Positions 1 through 6,031 of a DNA stretch of 6,031 bases are shown piece by piece. Below the pieces are notes generated by a model, which saw only the letters and a program-made list of their open reading frames with translations, was not told where the DNA came from and searched no databases. This stretch comes from Bacteroidales bacterium UBA2198 (GTDB taxonomy: Bacteria; Bacteroidota; Bacteroidia; Bacteroidales; VadinHA17), in contig DCVC01000052.1 of the NCBI GenBank assembly GCA_002328625.1, positions 9,912 to 15,942 on the forward strand. The letters are read 5' to 3'. Both the position numbers and the translations under genes were made by a program. Every line of letters starts with the position of its first letter. Position 1 is the first letter of the stretch.

Positions 1-507
1 GTTCTGAGAAACGGAGGATCGGTTTTGCTGTTGACTTGTGGCAAAATTGCAAAAGATAAAGGTGCAGAGGTCGCTATAGGTTTTTCCAGCATTTTCTGGA
101 ACACTGCCTGGACTAATAATCAGGCACCACATACAATGGGAATATTGTGCAACCCGGAACATCCCTTCTTCAGTGATTTCCCGACTGAATTTCACACCAA
201 CTGGCAGTGGTGGGATCCTGTCACCCATTCACAGGCAATGGTTCTGGACGGTTTCCCGGCGGACTTTAAGCCGTTGATTCAGCCTATAGACACCTGGTTT
301 GAGAACAGGAGGCTGGCACTCGCTTTTGAGTCAAAAACAATGAACGGCAAACTGCTCGTGTGCAGCATTGACATGAATGAAAGTCTCGATCAAAGGCCGG
401 TCACTAAACAGCTTTTATGTTCGATTCTGAAATACATGAACAGTGAATCATTTGATCCGCTGACGGAAGTAAACTTAAAACAAGTTAAGGACCTGGTAAA
501 AAGATAA
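1..507 (+). CDS. Glycoside hydrolase family 2 (beta-galactosidase/beta-glucuronidase-like) protein, C-terminal part, 5' end outside window
   Basis: The frame is open from the first base and gives 168 residues to a TAA stop. No true start is visible: the first in-frame start-type codons (TTG near base 25) lie inside a beta-strand of the domain, so the gene begins upstream. The visible part matches the C-terminal accessory domain that follows the catalytic barrel in many large Bacteroidota GH2 enzymes. Landmarks in order are a strand reading GGSVLLLTCG, an FWN motif (FSSIFWNTAW), GILCNPEHPFF, FPTEFHTNWQWW, the strand IQPIDTWFENRRL, GKLLVCSIDM and a final helix ending in SILKYMNSESFDP. The catalytic barrel is not in the window, so neither substrate nor active-site integrity can be judged. 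The family hydrolyses beta-galactosides, beta-glucuronides or beta-mannosides, usually in the periplasm. The next gene on the same strand starts 176 bases downstream. The GH2 assignment rests on remembered family pattern, not on catalytic residues. Confidence 0.78.
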   Translation, partial: VLRNGGSVLLLTCGKIAKDKGAEVAIGFSSIFWNTAWTNNQAPHTMGILCNPEHPFFSDFPTEFHTNWQWWDPVTHSQAMVLDGFPADFKPLIQPIDTWFENRRLALAFESKTMNGKLLVCSIDMNESLDQRPVTKQLLCSILKYMNSESFDPLTEVNLKQVKDLVKR

Positions 508-513
508 ATTATC
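503..513. repeat. Perfect 11-bp palindrome spanning two convergent stop codons
   Basis: GATAAATTATC is a perfect inverted repeat (5-bp arms, one central base). It contains the TAA stop of the GH2 gene (505-507) and the TAA stop of the minus-strand remnant (509-511). It is too short and AT-rich, and has no T-tract, to be called a terminator. It may simply reflect the two stop codons facing each other. Confidence 0.4.
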
Positions 514-676
514 TGATTAACACTTTGACTATCTGTGACTTTTCAGGATTTTCTCCCTCTATAGGTGTCGAAACTATATGTTCTTTGCGCTTAAATTCGT
601 TGCTTTTTATCATCTTTACTTCTTTTAACGGGGGCGAGTTCAATATTTTTATCCTGTTTGCTATTTTAATCAGGGA
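509..676 (-). pseudogene. Probable remnant of the 3' end of an antisense gene (unidentified, possibly glycosidase C-terminal tail)
   Basis: On the minus strand this gap holds one open frame of 55 sense codons between an upstream in-frame TAA (677-679) and a TAA stop at 509-511. The peptide reads like real protein rather than noise: it includes IKILNSPPLKEVKMIKSNEF, then HIVSTPIEGENPEKSQ, and ends IVKVLIR. Alternating strands separated by turns, closed by a hydrophobic last strand with K/R, are typical of a C-terminal beta-sandwich edge. The ending loosely resembles the tails of GH29-type fucosidases, which is a guess. The only ATG (611-613) would leave 34 residues, starting mid-domain. No upstream part of a gene is present, because the beta-propeller gene begins at 684 on the other strand. 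The simplest reading is a truncated, decayed gene that once converged on the GH2 gene. Alternatives are a small protein gene or a chance open frame. Confidence 0.4.
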
Positions 677-680
677 TTAA
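666..680. promoter_or_regulatory. Inverted repeat just upstream of the beta-propeller start codon
   Basis: TTAATC-AGG-GATTAA is a perfect 6-bp inverted repeat with a 3-base spacer. It ends three bases before the ATG at 684. In RNA it would form a small weak hairpin over the ribosome-binding region; in DNA it could be an operator half-site pair. The only purine-rich stretch near this start (AGGGA) lies in its centre. No regulator is known from the window, and short AT-rich repeats arise by chance, so a function is only a possibility. Confidence 0.25.
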
Positions 681-683
681 TTT

Positions 684-1916
684 ATGATACAACGGTATTT
701 ATTTCTCTGTTTTTTAACGATTATCCTGTCAAATGACTTAAACGGGCAGGTGCTTCAGTGGAGAGGACCAAACCGAAACGGCATCTATCCGGAAACCGGT
801 TTATTAAAAAAGTGGCCTGAAAAAGGCCCCGAAATGTTATGGTCGTTCGATGGACTTGGCTCAGGACACGGAAGTGTCGGAATTGGAAGGGATAAAATTT
901 TTGTCCTTGGAATGCCAGATAAGTCAGGCATAATATATTCTTTTAATTTTAAAGGCATACTTCTCTGGAAGAGAGAGTATGGTCCGGAATGGTATGAGAA
1001 TTATACCGGTCCGCGGTCAACTCCCGTGGTTATTGAAGACCTCGTCTATTTTGAAAGTGGACATGGTACAGTGTTCTGCTACAATACTAATACGGGAGAA
1101 AGGATATGGTCGGTTGATCTGCTGAAGAAGTTTGATGCCAAGAACATAACCTGGGGAATGGCAGAATCGCTGCTTATTTCTGGTAATTATCTTTACTGTA
1201 CTCCCGGAGGAAAAGAGAACAATATTGTTTCGCTGAACCGTTTTACAGGGGAAACGATCTGGACAAGTCAGGGGAACCGTCAGCCTGCTGCCTATTGTTC
1301 ACCGGTACTAATTAAACATAATAACACTTCACTTATTGTAACAATGACGGCTGAGTCAATCATTGGTGTTGATGCGATTACAGGACAGCTTTACTGGCAG
1401 GTGCCACAACTTCAGAGGAATAAGATACATGCCAATACTCCGGTATATTCAGATGGGATGATCTATTGCTCAAGTGAAACTGCAGAAACAAATTCAGGGC
1501 TGGTTGCTTTGAAGCTTTCCATTGATGGTAAGAGTGTAACAGTCAAATGGCGTAATGAGAGTTTCAGAAACCTGATGGGAGGTATAATTGTGAAAGATGG
1601 TCATATTTACGGTTCAATATACAGGAAGAATCTTTGGTGCTGCCTGAGTGCTTCTGACGGGAAAATTTTATATTCTTCCGATAAACTAGGTGATGGGAAT
1701 ATAATTATGGCCGATGGCAAATTTTATTGTTACAGCGAGAAGGGGGAGATGGCATTGGTGTCGGCCACTCCGGCATCTTTTGATGTAATTAGCAAATTCC
1801 AGGTTCCTATGGGTACTGATCAGCACTGGTCGCATCCTGTGATATATCAGGGATTATTATATCTGAGGCATGGAAACGCATTGATGGTTTACAGGCTTAA
1901 GCAGAGCCTTTTTTAG
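684..1916 (+). CDS. Secreted PQQ-type (BamB/quinoprotein-like) beta-propeller protein
   Basis: This is a 410-residue exported protein. Residues 1-21 form a signal peptide (MIQR, then a hydrophobic LFLCFLTIIL core); cleavage after Gly21 would leave Gln at the new N-terminus. No lipobox cysteine is present. The mature part opens with QWRGPNRNG (about residues 25-33) and a KWPEKGPEMLWSF segment, the usual start of the PQQ-binding-like propeller family. Blade repeats follow, each with a turn plus Trp or Tyr: NTGERIWSVD (136-145), TGETIWTSQ (188-196), TGQLYWQV (233-240) and DGKILYSS (325-332). Seven or eight blades would fit the length. Family members are either scaffold propellers (BamB-like) or quinoprotein dehydrogenases. 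Most stand-alone Bacteroidota versions have no proven PQQ binding, and no cytochrome domain or CxxCH motif is seen here. The ATG is preceded by an AT-rich leader without a clear Shine-Dalgarno. The GH3 gene starts 32 bases downstream, suggesting co-transcription and a periplasmic role with that glycosidase. Enzymatic activity is unproven. Confidence 0.85.
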   Translation: MIQRYLFLCFLTIILSNDLNGQVLQWRGPNRNGIYPETGLLKKWPEKGPEMLWSFDGLGSGHGSVGIGRDKIFVLGMPDKSGIIYSFNFKGILLWKREYGPEWYENYTGPRSTPVVIEDLVYFESGHGTVFCYNTNTGERIWSVDLLKKFDAKNITWGMAESLLISGNYLYCTPGGKENNIVSLNRFTGETIWTSQGNRQPAAYCSPVLIKHNNTSLIVTMTAESIIGVDAITGQLYWQVPQLQRNKIHANTPVYSDGMIYCSSETAETNSGLVALKLSIDGKSVTVKWRNESFRNLMGGIIVKDGHIYGSIYRKNLWCCLSASDGKILYSSDKLGDGNIIMADGKFYCYSEKGEMALVSATPASFDVISKFQVPMGTDQHWSHPVIYQGLLYLRHGNALMVYRLKQSLF

Positions 1917-1948
1917 CAGATTGAAAATACTAATAAATAACTTAGCAA

Positions 1949-4273
1949 ATGAAAAGGAACGAATTTAACCTTCTCTCATGCATTGGGTTAATGTTTTCAT
2001 TAGCCTTTATGGGCTGTCAGAAATGGACTGAAACAGGAACCGGTTCGATCAGAATAGTATCGAACAAAGGAGGACAGACACTGGGTTATGATACAACCTC
2101 CGGAGCCCGGCTTATTAAAGATAAAGGTTATGCTTTCAAGGATCTCAATAAAAACGGGAAGCTTGATAAGTATGAGGATTGGCGTTTAACAGCAGAGGAA
2201 AGGGCTGCCGATCTGGCTTCGAAGCTTAGTGTTGAACAGATTGCGGGACTGATGCTTTACAGCGCTCATCAGGCAATCCCGGCTGGCGGAACACGTTTTG
2301 GGGCAAGTACTTATAAGGGGAAGCCTTATAAGGATAGCGGCGCAAAAGCATCTGACCTGAGCGATCAGCAGATCAAATTCCTTGTTGAGGACAATCTGCG
2401 TCACGTGCTGATAACATCTGTTGAGAGCCCGGCTGTGGCAGCTGAATGGAATAATAATGTTCAGGCTTTATGTGAGGGAATCGGATTCGGTATTCCTGCA
2501 AACAACAGTTCCGATCCCCGGCATCGTGCCCAATCGGATGCCGAGTATAACGTTGGTTCGGCAGGACAGCTGTCAATGTGGCCGGGATCACTTGGCATGG
2601 CTGCTACATTTGATCCGGAAGTTGTGAGGAAATTCGGTCAGATTGCCTCACGGGAATACCGTGCACTGGGAATTACTACTGCGCTCTCCCCGCAGATTGA
2701 TATCGCAACTGATCCGCGTTGGAGCAGGGTAAGCGGTACTTTCGGGGAGAGCCCGCAGCTCTCATCTGAAATGGCACGTGCCTATGTTGACGGATTCCAG
2801 ACTTCTGCCGGAGAAAAAATGATCAAAGAGGGATGGGGTTACAACAGCGTTAATGCAATGATGAAGCACTGGCCGGGAGGCGGCTCCGGTGAAGGGGGAC
2901 GCGATGCTCATTTTGCTTTTGGTAAATATGCAGTTTATCCGGGAAACAATTTCCCAGATCACCTGCTCCCTTTCCTTGAGGGCGCAATGAAACTTGAAGG
3001 CGAAACAAGAATGGCATCGGCTGTTATGCCATATTATACAATTTCATATGGGATTGATAATACCTATAATGAAAATGTAGGGAATGCATTCAGTAAACAC
3101 TTCATAACTGACCTGTTGCGAGACAAATACGGATATGATGGCGTTGCGTGCACCGACTGGGGGGTCACAAGGGATGAGACAACCCTTGACGGATTCGGAT
3201 CAGCATGCTGGGGTGTGGAGTACCTAACAGTCGCGGAGAGACACTATAAAATAATAATGGCAGGTATGGACCAGTTCGGCGGCAACAACGACGCCGGTCC
3301 GGTTATTGAAGCATACAAGATCGGAGTCAGGGAACATGGTGAGGAGTTCATGCGTGCCCGTATGGAGATGTCTGCAATAAGGCTACTGAAGAATATTTTC
3401 AGGGTAGGCCTTTTTGAGAACCCGTATCTTAATGTAGATGAGACAAAATCAACAGCCGGCAATCCTGAATTCATGAAAGAAGGATATGAAGCCCAATTGA
3501 AATCAGTTGTTTTGCTGAAAAACAAAAACAAAAGCCTGCCGGTTCAAAAAAACCTTACTGTTTACATCCCGAAACGAGTACGTCCTGCCGGCAGGGATTT
3601 CTTCGGAGGTACAACTCCTGAATCCACTTATTACCCGGTCAGTACAGAGCTGGTGAAAAAATACTTCAACATCACGGACGATCCTTCTAAAGCTGATTTC
3701 GCAATTGTTGTTATTGCCAGTCCCGCTTCAGGAACCGGATACGACAGAACGGATGTACAGAAAGGAGGAAACGGTTATCTACCCATAAGTCTTCAATACG
3801 GGCCATACAGGGCGGTTGATGCCCGCGATCCGAGCATTGCCGGAGGCGATCCTCTGGAGAATTTCACAAACCGGACCTATAGGGGCAAATCCGTAACAAC
3901 CTCCAATGCAGGGGACCTGAAAATATTTCTCGATACCCGTAAAGTGATGAAGGGTAAACCTGTGATAGTTTCGGTAAATATTTCCAAACCAATGATCTTC
4001 AGCGAGCTTGAGAAAGAGGCAGATGCGATCATAGCAACATTTGATATTCAGGATCAGGCACTTCTCGACATAATTTCGGGTGTTTCTGAACCTTCAGGAC
4101 TGCTTCCTGTTCAGATGCCTGCAAACATGAAAACAGTTGAATTACAATATGAAGATGTTCCCTTTGATATGGAATGCCATGTTGATACCGAAGGTAATTC
4201 GTATGACTTCGGTTTTGGCCTCAACTGGAGCGGAGTGATTAAAGATTCAAGAACAGGGAAATACAGGAGATAA
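1949..4273 (+). CDS. Glycoside hydrolase family 3 lipoprotein with N-terminal EF-hand (beta-glucosidase-like)
   Basis: This 774-residue protein is probably an exo-acting beta-glycosidase. Residues 1-23 are a lipoprotein signal ending in the lipobox FMGC (Cys23), so the enzyme should be anchored to a membrane, likely the outer one. An EF-hand loop follows at residues 65-76 (DLNKNGKLDKYE, with Asp65, Asn67, Asn69, Asp73 and Glu76 in calcium-ligand positions). The GH3 TIM barrel spans roughly 80-490. It shows DIATDPRW (251-258), TFGESPQL (264-271), KHWPGGG (306-312), GGRDAHFAFGKYAVYPGNNF (316-335) and YGYDGVACTDW (394-404), whose Asp403 is the expected nucleophile. The GH3 C-terminal alpha/beta sandwich begins at LKSVVLLKN (517-525) and closes with DFGFGLNWSG (753-762). 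No fibronectin type III domain follows, unlike many beta-glucosidases. The acid/base residue is not assigned. The gene lies 32 bases after the propeller gene and 77 before the reductase, consistent with one operon. The substrate (glucoside, xyloside or other) cannot be told from sequence. Confidence 0.92.
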   Translation: MKRNEFNLLSCIGLMFSLAFMGCQKWTETGTGSIRIVSNKGGQTLGYDTTSGARLIKDKGYAFKDLNKNGKLDKYEDWRLTAEERAADLASKLSVEQIAGLMLYSAHQAIPAGGTRFGASTYKGKPYKDSGAKASDLSDQQIKFLVEDNLRHVLITSVESPAVAAEWNNNVQALCEGIGFGIPANNSSDPRHRAQSDAEYNVGSAGQLSMWPGSLGMAATFDPEVVRKFGQIASREYRALGITTALSPQIDIATDPRWSRVSGTFGESPQLSSEMARAYVDGFQTSAGEKMIKEGWGYNSVNAMMKHWPGGGSGEGGRDAHFAFGKYAVYPGNNFPDHLLPFLEGAMKLEGETRMASAVMPYYTISYGIDNTYNENVGNAFSKHFITDLLRDKYGYDGVACTDWGVTRDETTLDGFGSACWGVEYLTVAERHYKIIMAGMDQFGGNNDAGPVIEAYKIGVREHGEEFMRARMEMSAIRLLKNIFRVGLFENPYLNVDETKSTAGNPEFMKEGYEAQLKSVVLLKNKNKSLPVQKNLTVYIPKRVRPAGRDFFGGTTPESTYYPVSTELVKKYFNITDDPSKADFAIVVIASPASGTGYDRTDVQKGGNGYLPISLQYGPYRAVDARDPSIAGGDPLENFTNRTYRGKSVTTSNAGDLKIFLDTRKVMKGKPVIVSVNISKPMIFSELEKEADAIIATFDIQDQALLDIISGVSEPSGLLPVQMPANMKTVELQYEDVPFDMECHVDTEGNSYDFGFGLNWSGVIKDSRTGKYRR

Positions 4274-4334
4274 ATCAATCAATTCTAAGTAAGTGCATCC
4301 TGAGATTTCTGATTTACAGACTTATCTACAGGAT

Positions 4335-4346
4335 ATTAAATTTAAT
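4335..4346. repeat. 12-bp AT-only palindrome before the reductase start codon
   Basis: ATTAAATTTAAT is perfectly self-complementary and ends four bases before the ATG at 4351. It falls in the AT-rich leader typical of Bacteroidota starts, where low structure helps initiation in place of a Shine-Dalgarno; the nearest purines (TAGAG) are too close to the ATG to be one. It could be a regulator site, but its all-AT composition makes chance likely. Confidence 0.25.
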
Positions 4347-4350
4347 AGAG

Positions 4351-5367
4351 ATGAAAAAAGATTACTCAAGGAGGAAATTTTTAAAAAGCACTCTGAGTGC
4401 CGGGATAGCAATAGCCGGGACCAGACTGGCTTTTTCTGATACTATGGATCCCGAAATAAACGGTAGCCGGTTTATGAACCAGTATGATCCCAAAGGATTA
4501 CCAACTGCCGTTCTGGGAAAAACCGGTATTATAATACCAAGGATAGCAGTAGGACTTGGCAGCAGGTTCCTGACTATCGCAACACTGGATGAAGCCATTG
4601 AAATGTGTAATCATGCTCTTGATAATGGTTTATATTATTGGGATACGGCACATAGTTATGTCAATTCTGCCTCCGGGGCTGTAAGTGAAGAGAGACTGGG
4701 ACATATCATAAAGTATCGTCGCAAAGAGATCTTCCTTTCAACTAAAATAGCTTCCCGTGACACTGAGCAGGCTAAAACCGATATTGAATTGAGCCTCAAA
4801 CGACTACAGACTGACCAGCTCGATATGCTGAAGATCCACGCTGTTGAATCGCCTGAGGATGTTAATAATATTTGTAAAAATGGAGGGGTACTCGACCTTA
4901 TATCAAAGCTGAAGGAAGAGGGAGTTACCCGTTTCATTGGATTTTCAGGACACGGGAATGCAGAGGCATTAAGAGCGATGGTTGATACCGGCAGGTTCGA
5001 CAGCATGCTGTTTGCAATGAATCATTATGAAGGATATAAAAATGACAGGCAGGGCATAGTGATTGCATCTGCCAAAAAACAGGGAATGGGAATTATGCTG
5101 ATGAAAGCGATCAGACCAAAGGAGACGATCGAGGGCATCAATGCTGGAGAGCTTGTCCGTTATGCTTTGTCTCTGGAAGGCACAAGTGGTATCGCAGTGG
5201 GAATGGACAATAAAAGGGTTGTTGATTCAAACCTCGATATACTGAGGAATTTTAAACCAATGACACCAGGCGAAAAGCAGAGATATGCCATGATGCTCTC
5301 TCCCTATTTCAGACACGAAAACCTTGAATGGATGCAGAAAGGCTATCATGACGGTTATTGGAGCTGA
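4351..5367 (+). CDS. Tat-exported aldo/keto reductase
   Basis: This 338-residue protein belongs to the aldo/keto reductase superfamily, (beta/alpha)8 NAD(P)H-dependent oxidoreductases of carbonyls and sugars. The N-terminus carries an exact twin-arginine motif, SRRKFLK (residues 6-12), then a mildly hydrophobic stretch to about residue 28, with possible cleavage near AFS-D (29/30). The AKR domain starts at AVLGKTGIIIPRIAVGLG (53-70). The catalytic tetrad appears complete: Asp98 and Tyr103 in YWDTAHSY (96-103), Lys132 in LSTK, and His163 in LKIHAV. RFIGFSGH (194-201) is the strand-5 region. GIAVGMDNKRVVDSNLDIL (280-298) is the usual late cofactor-binding segment. No ferredoxin-like Cys cluster follows, although some larger family members have one. 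Tat export implies folding in the cytoplasm, with cofactor already bound, before transport. The protein ends in TGA directly followed by an in-frame TAA. It is the last gene of the probable operon and may oxidise or reduce a sugar released by the neighbouring hydrolases. The physiological substrate is unknown. Confidence 0.9.
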   Translation: MKKDYSRRKFLKSTLSAGIAIAGTRLAFSDTMDPEINGSRFMNQYDPKGLPTAVLGKTGIIIPRIAVGLGSRFLTIATLDEAIEMCNHALDNGLYYWDTAHSYVNSASGAVSEERLGHIIKYRRKEIFLSTKIASRDTEQAKTDIELSLKRLQTDQLDMLKIHAVESPEDVNNICKNGGVLDLISKLKEEGVTRFIGFSGHGNAEALRAMVDTGRFDSMLFAMNHYEGYKNDRQGIVIASAKKQGMGIMLMKAIRPKETIEGINAGELVRYALSLEGTSGIAVGMDNKRVVDSNLDILRNFKPMTPGEKQRYAMMLSPYFRHENLEWMQKGYHDGYWS

Positions 5368-5380
5368 TAAATTATGAGTA

Positions 5381-5408
5381 TGAATCGCAGGGGCCATGCC
5401 CCAATTCA
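5381..5408 (+). terminator. Interrupted GC-rich hairpin after the reductase gene (possible terminator)
   Basis: A perfect GGGGC-CAT-GCCCC stem-loop (5390-5402) sits inside a second pair of arms, TGAAT (5381-5385) and ATTCA (5404-5408), with a 4-base bulge on the left and one unpaired base on the right. It begins 13 bases after the reductase stop, where the operon should end and before a convergent gene. There is no following T-tract, so a canonical intrinsic terminator is not supported. It may act as a weak terminator or as a 3'-end stabilising structure. Confidence 0.4.
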
Positions 5409-5524
5409 ACGGTTGAGTCCACCATTATTTGAAAGAAGGATGAATTAAATCAATTTTGAACCATGGAGTGATTCCACATTACACATCGTTTTGAGTTTAT
5501 TGTGAATTTATCCTGAAGAAATTC

Positions 5525-6031
5525 TCAAGATGATATTTTGTTAACACTCTTGCGGATTTTTTTTCTGATCTTATCATATGATATCGGTGGTCCAATCCAA
5601 ACCTCTTTTCCGTTGATAAAAAGTGCGTCAGTAACCCCCCATTCCTTTATAACTTCTCTGTCAGTTGTTTCATATTCATTAAGGTCTGTTTTATCCGGGA
5701 AATCGAGCGATGCCCTCTTTGCTCTCTCGCAGGTAATGTTGATGCTCTGGCACCAGCCGTTCCTGAACATGGTTATGTTCACCTTTTCTTTTCCTTTTTC
5801 AGGTCGTTTCTTCTGTTTGATGAAATGGGGCGGAATGGCATTCTCATTGAAAGGTTTCCACAGCAGCCTCATAATGCCGTTTCTGTCAACCACCTTATAG
5901 CCTTGTCGTTTAAACCATGAAGCCCTCATGAAAACAGGGATTATAAGCCCCCATACAACCAGCCCGTTTGCCCCAAGTTGTCTGGTATCTTCTTCAGCAG
6001 CTTTCAGGAGTGCTTTACCCATCCCTCTTTT
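5525..6031 (-). CDS. GNAT N-acetyltransferase with C-terminal YoaP-type thioredoxin-like domain, 5' end outside window
   Basis: The minus-strand frame is open to the window edge, giving 168 residues and a TGA stop (5525-5527). The first in-frame ATG (6020-6022) lies inside the acetyl-CoA-binding motif A, read as KRGMGKALLKAAEEDTRQLG, so the true start is upstream and much of the GNAT fold is missing. The rest of the GNAT half includes GLVVWGL and the late strand RQGYKVVDRNGIMRLLWKPF. A linker (NENAIPPHFIKQKKRPEK) leads to a second domain: strand VNITMFRNGWC, a helix with CERAKRA, DREVIKEWGVTDALFINGKE, then GPPISYDKIRKKI. That order matches a thioredoxin-like fold, with a Cys in the usual active-site turn (5750-5752) and another seven residues on (5729-5731), not CxxC. 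GNAT proteins with such a YoaP-like tail are known but lack an assigned substrate. The gene faces the reductase gene across a 157-base gap and is probably regulated separately. Confidence 0.8.
   Translation of the reverse strand, partial: KRGMGKALLKAAEEDTRQLGANGLVVWGLIIPVFMRASWFKRQGYKVVDRNGIMRLLWKPFNENAIPPHFIKQKKRPEKGKEKVNITMFRNGWCQSINITCERAKRASLDFPDKTDLNEYETTDREVIKEWGVTDALFINGKEVWIGPPISYDKIRKKIRKSVNKISS

Noticed and set aside
508..683. Possible Bacteroidota-type promoter (TTTG around 524 or 657 with a downstream TAnnTTTG)
   Set aside because: No TAnnTTTG box is found at the right spacing from either TTTG, so a promoter cannot be placed even though one may exist.
2186..3531. Several 66-95 codon open frames on the minus strand and one on the + strand inside the GH3 gene
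   Set aside because: They lie wholly within a well-supported GH3 coding region and show Cys/Ser-rich, motif-free translations typical of out-of-frame reading.
4362..5409. Minus-strand open frames inside and past the end of the reductase gene
   Set aside because: They overlap a clear aldo/keto reductase with an intact tetrad, and none has a recognisable domain.
5374..5448. Short + strand ORF of 24 codons (ATG AGT ATG AAT ...) after the reductase
   Set aside because: It has no recognisable composition or start signal and contains the hairpin at 5381-5408, which explains its Arg/Pro/Gly-rich reading. Nothing supports translation.
5449..5524. GAATTT/AAATTC arms near 5503-5523 as a bidirectional terminator
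   Set aside because: The stem is six weak pairs around a nine-base loop with no T-tract on either strand, so it is not distinguishable from chance.
5538..5900. + strand open frame of 120 codons opposite the GNAT gene
   Set aside because: It is an antisense shadow: its translation is Ser/Phe/Leu-rich without domain motifs, while the minus strand encodes a recognisable GNAT plus thioredoxin-like protein.

Overview
The window looks like a carbohydrate-processing locus from a Bacteroidota bacterium, probably an environmental or gut member of the Bacteroidales/Marinilabiliales kind. The evidence is the protein families: a GH2 C-terminal tail, a lipoprotein GH3 enzyme with an EF-hand before the catalytic barrel, a secreted PQQ-type beta-propeller beginning QWRGPNRNG, and a Tat-exported aldo/keto reductase. 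The starts also lack convincing Shine-Dalgarno sequences and follow AT-rich leaders, as is usual in this phylum. No species is assigned.

Layout: (1) 1-507, + strand, 3' end of a glycoside hydrolase family 2 gene cut by the window edge. (2) 508-683, a short AT-rich gap holding on the - strand what looks like the decayed 3' end of a gene (509-676). It converges on the GH2 gene, and the two stop codons are one base apart. (3) 684-5367, three + strand genes that probably form one transcription unit: a secreted beta-propeller protein, an EF-hand GH3 glycosidase lipoprotein and a Tat-signal aldo/keto reductase, with gaps of 32 and 77 bases. (4) 5368-5524, a gap with a GC-rich interrupted hairpin just after the reductase. 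(5) 5525-6031, - strand, the 3' part of a GNAT acetyltransferase fused to a thioredoxin-like YoaP-type domain, cut by the right edge.

Together, the four + strand genes suggest handling of a glycoside or oligosaccharide outside the cytoplasm. GH2 and GH3 would remove sugars. The propeller and the reductase would bind or redox-modify a sugar or aglycone in the periplasm. The substrate cannot be read from sequence. The GNAT gene is convergent and probably unrelated. No RNA genes, CRISPR arrays, insertion sequences or phage genes were seen. The points most worth a second look are the antisense gene remnant at 509-676 and the co-location of a Tat-exported reductase with a propeller and exported glycosidases.
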